DNA from: Rhytidiadelphus loreus
Taxonomy: Eukaryota > Streptophyta > Bryopsida > Hypnales > Hylocomiaceae
Assembly (NCBI GenBank): GCA_947034895.1
Contig: OX344764.1
Coordinates: 20,212,001 to 20,276,000, forward strand
Direction: 5' to 3'
DNA: 64,000 nucleotides
The notes under the pieces were generated by a model. The model searched no databases. It saw nothing but the letters and a program-made list of their open reading frames with translations, and had not been told where the DNA came from. This document shows, one piece after another, positions 58,701 through 64,000 of this stretch (position 1 is its first letter; the number at the start of each line of letters is the position of its first letter). The position numbers and the translations under genes were made by a program.

Positions 58701-61246
58701 GCTTTTTTAGCCACATGATTGTTGTTGTTCAATTTCATAGGTTGCTTGACTTCCCAAGCATGGACCAAGCTTAACAACTCAATCCTTTGGAATCTAAACT
58801 TGTGCAACAATTAGGGGGCCTTCAACTATTGAGTGGCCAGACTTCATTTTAAAGCCCAAACGCTTGTTTCTATTGTTTAGGAATAGTAGGGCACAAATTT
58901 TGACAAGAACCCACCATGAGTTGTCGAGGCTACTTTGGATGTACTTTGGGCATACTAGGGAGCAAGTGCTCTTATAAAAAAAAAATGCAATCCTTAAATC
59001 AACGCTTATGGGGTAAATAGAAGATTCATTTGTTCATGCAAACATGAAAATTCAAACATGGGACCCTAAAGATATTTGCATGATACTAAAGGTTGTTCAA
59101 ATCTAAGAACAAAGCTACTACCCTTTCCCAATTTCCAACACATAGTTTAATTTTAAGAATTTCAAAAGTTTCTTCCACGTCCTTAAAATAAATTACCATC
59201 CATTTAAACAATTTCTTTTTCATTTAAAAGAAGGTTAGTCCTAAACCAATTGAACAAAATTTTCATCCATCTTGATTAGTGAGATCATTTGGGTAGTCTA
59301 CTCTCAAACAACTACCTAAGGTATAGTTTATGAATAAATTCAACATTTTTATTTCAGAGTGTTTTTGTATCAAAATAAACATCAGCATAGGGTTGGGCTA
59401 GTATTTCAAGTGGATAGTGTGACTGATTTATTTTTATTGTTTTGAGTGAATAGTGAAGGAATGTATCTCACTTATCATTGTTTTCATTTATTTTGGAGGG
59501 AGGAATTGAAATGGGCTATTGAAAATAGCCATAGTGATTTTATTTTTACAAATCATTCATGAACCAAAAACTCTTATGTTTTATTGACGTCCTAAAGTTG
59601 CCAAAAAATATACAACGTAATTACATGTATCTCCTCCATATAATTATATATTCAGCATCCATACTTGTACTCATACTCATATTGCTATTCCTATGAATGT
59701 ACTCATCTCTGAATGTCTCTGAATTTATTTGGGGAAGGGGGGTGGTTAATTGAAATCCGCTGCCTGACTGTTTAGAATGTGGGTACACTGTGAAATGTTG
59801 TTCATCCCTCTGAAAACATGACAATTTAATAAACTCCATGTTAAAAATAAAAAATAAAACATGACAATTTCATTTAAATTTGAGTGAGTTCTCAAGTTTT
59901 GAATTTCCCCGCCCTTTTGTCCCAATTTAGATATAATTTATGACGAGTCCCACTATACTGGTACCTTAGTCCATTGTGTTGACAAAATGGCCTTAGTGAG
60001 TGAGTGATCCCTTCTCTCTTTTTTTATTTTATGCTTTCCCAATAAACTTAAGTTATGATGTTCACAAAAAGCGCGCCACTCAACGCATCAATGATCATGT
60101 GTGCAATTAACTTACATTTGCAATAATTTATCAAATGGATTGTACCCCTTTCATGGCTCAGATATTGCTGTTGCCTTTGGGAATTGGGGACACTTCAAGA
60201 GCTCTTGGAACGAGTGTTTGGGATATTTTTTGAGTTTAATTTAGTAGATATTATTATTTTTGGTTTAATCCCCATCAATATTGAACCAGTTTTCAAAGCA
60301 CCTAGTCTGGGTGTTTTTTTTCTCTATTTTTTCACAATTTTTTCTGGGACGTTTTCAAATTGGACGTTTTCAAATTGCAACCAATTTTTTTTTTTTTTTC
60401 CTTCCCAATTCCACCGGCTAACAATGAATGAACCGACCGACTCTTCCGGAACATTGGTAGCAATCATGATTTCTTGAGTAAGTTTTGGGAAGGAAGAAAT
60501 TCCTAGAGTCAGAAGGTCCTTGGTGATGTATTGAATTCCTTTCCATTATTAAATTATGATGTATACAGATAGCCTTCAGGGGTTGAAAGAAGTCAGTTGG
60601 ACTGGCTAGGCAAATTAATTTTCACTGTCATAAAATGTCTACTCGTGGTCGCTTTGACTGAAGGTTTAATTTATTTCCTTTGGATGGAGGTAGCTACCAA
60701 CCTGTGTCCTTATTTCTCGAGATTGTGGTGTTAAGGTAGAACTACCCATTACCACCATGATTTGCAATCTTGACTATATTGGAGTCAACTCTAGAAAAGA
60801 CACATATTTTTTAGAGGTGTGTTTTTGTTTCAGGAGTCAAACCCAAGTGGAATTATAATTTTTCAATAAAAATTGTAATTTCTATGAATTTCTGAAGTGC
60901 AATTGCAAAACCACCACTAGACTGAATTCATAAACGTCCTCTTACAACTCAACACCGCTTTCCAATGTATCTAATAGCACTTGAACATCCACCAATCATT
61001 AATTGACACGTTGTCTTTCAATAGCATTAATAAACTACTCTTGTCAAAATCTGAAGCGAATTTGCATGTTTTTCTGACGGAATTGGGACAAAACTATAGA
61101 CCACGGAATTGAATCACTGACGGAATTGGGCAGTTCTACCTTAATAGACGGGGTAACAATTTGAAGCCTAAACAACCATGGCTTTTTTTTAAGAGAAATT
61201 GTCAAAAACTCAGTCATTTTTGGGTGCATTGACTAGGATTGAAAAT
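55723..61246. other. AT-rich repeat DNA without host genes
   Basis: No host gene is recognised. A minus-strand frame at 57007-56717 lies in a segment that recurs, decayed, at 48385-48130, so it is probably a transposon fragment of unknown class. An inverted pair GGTAGGACCA/GGTCCTACC (about 57045-57180) marks another small foldback sequence. Confidence 0.55.
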
Positions 61247-61256
61247 AAAAACAATT

Positions 61257-61441
61257 GTCTGAGATGACCATAAACTACCGGGTGATGGTGGTGAGGTACC
61301 CAAATCAAATGGCGTGGTTGCGGGTTTGATACCCAGTGGCAGCAGGTTCTTTACCTAGCGTGAAATCAGCCTCTACTCTTGACGGAAAACCCTTGCAGTG
61401 TGTTTCCTTAACATGCTTGTTTCAAATAAAGAAAAATAAAG
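61257..61441 (+). mobile_element. SINE with 10-bp target duplication
   Basis: A 185-bp segment contains a polymerase III B-box-like GGTTTGATACC (61323-61333), a body with TTTACCTAGCGTGAAATCAG, and an A-rich AAATAAAGAAAAATAAAG tail. The direct repeat AAAAACAATT flanks it (61247-61256 and 61442-61451), as expected after target-primed insertion. A clear A box was not identified. tRNA-derived origin is inferred from the B box. Confidence 0.65.
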
Positions 61442-61499
61442 AAAAACAATTTTCTTTTAACATCAACCATCCAAAAGTGTAGTAGATCATTGTGGCAAA

Positions 61500-63180
61500 A
61501 TGTGTGAAAAAAATTCAGCCTATTTGTACATGAGGATTGAAAGATTATAGTGTTTGAAGGGAGGGGAAAAAATTAAGTTCATTTTGTTTTGTTTGAAACA
61601 TAGTAAGCAAAATTTGAGCCCTTTTGGAGTAAAATTCTTGTTCTATGCAAAATTGATCCTTTACACCATTGAGTACTACATCTTGTTAGTTACACATTCA
61701 TAATTTTAGAAGCAAACAAGAGGTCTTTTTTACTATAACACTGCAATACAAGGAAGTGAAGCAAACTAGCTATGTGCTAGTCCTTTTTGATGATTTCTTG
61801 TGCAATGAGGAGAATTTTAATTTTGAATCCAAACAATGAGAACTTCAAGACAAACATTTGGAATATGTAGAAATTTTTTAAAGAATTTTGAAACTATGGA
61901 TTTCAAGATAATAGCATTTGTAGTTAATAGGGTTTCTTTTTTTAAAGTTGTCCAATAATGTTAGTACAATTTTTTTACTCTTCTTGGAACGAGATTTTGC
62001 ACTAAAATATTTTTTTCTAAAAATTGTGCTATATATTATATCATGTTAGTTACATTTATGCCAAATTTAAGAATTAGTTGCAAAAGATTTCAAGCTTATG
62101 TCCAGTGCTAGGTTTTTCAAGCAATATAACTTTTGATTAGAGACATCCAATTGGAAATTTTGTAAATTCCATCAAAGGAGGTGAATGTCTCCTATCTTGT
62201 GTCAATTTTTCATCAACATATGTTCAAAATTGACCTCTTGTGCCAAGATTTCATGTGTATGTTGAACGATCACTTGGTCTTGGAGGGTTTAATTGGACAC
62301 ATATTAAGAGGATTTAAAGCCCCAATGAATAGATGAGCAAGGACATAGCCATGATTATTTTATAACAAATGTATTGCACCTGCTTGTGACATGTTTGCAA
62401 AACACTCAATCCTACCAAAAAAATTGTCTAAAATCTATAGCTTCTATACATGTGAGTTCAAGGTCAATTTCGATACACTTATTTTCAGCACTTTGAAATT
62501 TTAAAGTTTATTCATACAGAGCTCCAAAATGCATTCTTGGAGAATCTAGAATTCCCTTTTCACTACCAATAAGATTTACAAATTCAGGCTTTTATTCAAA
62601 AATGAGTTGACCAACATACATGGAATTTTTTTTGCCAATTAGCCATTCTATTGCAACAACAAAAATTATAAAGTCAATCAAGCTAAATATGTACAACAAC
62701 CACAGACACGAACATCATAATATAGTATTGGTCAATATAGGGGGGAGAGGGGGGGGTCTTACTTTTGCTCCCTCAGAAAGCGAGAGCCCCGAATGCTGCG
62801 ACCGCCCAATCATCCAATGACTCTTTTTCTCCAACTTTCCAGTCAGTCAACCAATGACACTAGCGTTGCAACTTCCTAATCAACCAATGACTCTCCACAC
62901 ATTACACTACTAAATCCACTCCCACGAATCCAGGAAGAGATTATCCCAATTTCCAGGAAAGTAATGCTTTAGGCTAGTAAACAATGTTATGAATGTTCCA
63001 TCATTGTGTACTTTCCGTGGTGACAAAATTGAAAAGTGATTGGCTCAATTAATAGGTCACGTTACCTTTTAATTACTTTACTTGCGTGTTTGCGTTTGTG
63101 TCATTATTATTATTATTATTAGAACTAGAACTAGAACCCCCTCGTTCACTAATAACTAATAAGTTAAGCTAACATAACTT
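61500..63180. repeat. AT-rich segments of a repeated family
   Basis: Segments around 61540-61700, 62030-62110 and 63690-64000 share AGGATTGAAAGATTATA(G/A)TG(T/C)TTGAAG and CAT(C/G)TTGTTAGTTACAT-like sequences and seem to be diverged copies of one repeat family. A (TAT)n microsatellite lies at about 63103-63121. No gene was recognised. Confidence 0.5.
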
Positions 63181-63560
63181 AGTCGCCGGACCAAGTACGA
63201 GTTCTAGAAAAATCTCGTGTGGTTGCACCGGATCCCGAGTGACGTATGGTCCTCCAGTTCGCCCCTGTCCGGTGTGTGACCAACTGACCCCCGGGGGCCG
63301 GGGCCCTGCAAACATATCTGTCCATGTACGAGTGTCAGTAAGTTTGCAACAGCCAAAGATCTGGAAGTGGCCTGTGCATGATGAAAAAGGAAGGGTACAG
63401 TCTGTACCGGACTACCAATACCAAAAAAAAACCAAAAAAAAACCCCACCCGAAAGGCAATAAAAACTCGTCACCTGGGGACTCTGATGGATCGAAAAATA
63501 TATATGGTAAGGGGAGGGTAGACGACCCCTTTTTGATCATTTGACCTCTACAGGACTGAG
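63180..63560. other. GC-richer island of unknown nature
   Basis: About 380 bp of relatively GC-rich sequence, with CCCCCGGGGGCCGGGGCCC near 63290 and poly(A)/(C) runs near 63423-63447, sits in AT-rich DNA. Open frames on both strands lack recognised motifs. It could be a gene fragment or part of an unrecognised element. Confidence 0.4.
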
Positions 63561-64000
63561 GCATATTTCGGGCGGGAATTGTGAAAAACTGACACTTTTT
63601 TAGGGCAACGAGAAAAAAAAATGAAGTTTTTTTCCAAATTCGACCATACAAATTTGTAAGAGACTATTGTGGGAATCTGTGGAATATTTTTTTAGAAACT
63701 TTGACTGCATGGATTGAAAGATTATAATGCTTGAAGTTAAAGGAAAAAGTTTTTTTTTTTCACCCATGCCTAATAGGGCTAGCACACTTTTAAGTCCTCC
63801 TAGAATGAGATTTTTATACTACACATGGTTTTGTTTTTTGACATTATTTTGCATCTTGTATCATGTAAGTTACATAATTGCTAGATTTCAAAAGTAGACG
63901 AGGAGTTTTGTACATGGTGTTCAAAATTGCCTTAGTTGCCATAAAAGTTTTGGGTAGCATAATTTTTGACCTGGGCACCCAATTGGAAAAACAAAAATAT

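Noticed and set aside
63239..63544. 101-codon plus-strand frame in the GC-rich island
   Set aside because: Low-complexity end and no known motif; the overlapping minus-strand frame is equally open.

Overview
This window looks like nuclear DNA of a land plant, probably a seedless lineage such as a moss, liverwort or lycophyte; that narrower placement is an inference from overall protein resemblance and is weak. The signs are spliceosomal GT-AG introns, plant-type protein families (an ERdj2-like SEC63, an RH7-like DEAD-box helicase, a plant-specific SMI1/KNR4-type protein and a plant Rieske protein), and long AT-rich intergenic DNA full of mobile elements. There is no operon structure, organelle gene cluster or CRISPR array.

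Region by region. (1) 1-9105 is dominated by a large hAT-type DNA transposon. It carries a DUF659/hAT-dimerisation transposase gene with an in-frame stop, a second coiled-coil gene of unknown function that also has an in-frame stop, and three GC-rich arrays of an ACCCGCAGTCGCCC-like motif. Its right terminus is at 9105; its left end is not in the window. A partial two-exon gene end lies at 51-379. (2) 9106-13590 holds a possible 3' scrap of an LTR retrotransposon, an inverted-repeat element (9160-9700), a decayed minus-strand DUF4371-type transposase (10380-11440), and a well-preserved CACTA-type MITE (12121-12347) with a 3-bp target duplication. (3) 13590-20340 is a degenerate L1-type LINE on the minus strand (DUF4283/CCHC ORF1, endonuclease, YADD reverse transcriptase). 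It was later split by a 360-bp non-autonomous hAT element (14501-14860) whose right end matches the big element of region 1. (4) 20590-21515 is a TIR element with 18-bp perfect termini.

(5) 21996-24769 (minus) is an intact four-exon nucleolar-type DEAD-box helicase gene with a GUCT domain and an RGG/glycine-rich tail. (6) 25130-32600 is AT-rich repeat DNA with several MITE-like inverted repeats, a double hairpin, a nested TIR insertion and an (AT)n tract. (7) 32698-37918 (plus) is an intact ten-exon SEC63/ERdj2 gene, encoding the J-domain subunit of the ER translocon. It converges on (8) a two-exon minus-strand gene (41437-39677) for an SMI1/KNR4-like plant protein. (9) 41440-45600 is less AT-rich than its surroundings and contains diverged repeated fragments of a coiled-coil reading frame. 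(10) 45600-64000 is AT-rich repeat DNA with a Tourist-like MITE, a foldback element and a SINE with 10-bp target duplications. It also contains one host-type reading frame, an uninterrupted mitochondrial Rieske iron-sulfur protein ORF at 53203-53883, which is either a 3' exon or a processed copy.

The host genes are unrelated housekeeping functions (ribosome/RNA biogenesis, ER protein import, a signalling/regulatory-type SMI1 fold, respiration), not a pathway cluster. The most unusual material is the multi-gene hAT element with its 22-bp-phased GC-rich array and its mobilised deletion derivative. Exon coordinates were derived by hand from reading-frame continuity and GT/AG sites. The summed coding lengths of the helicase, SEC63 and SMI1-like genes are all exact multiples of three.
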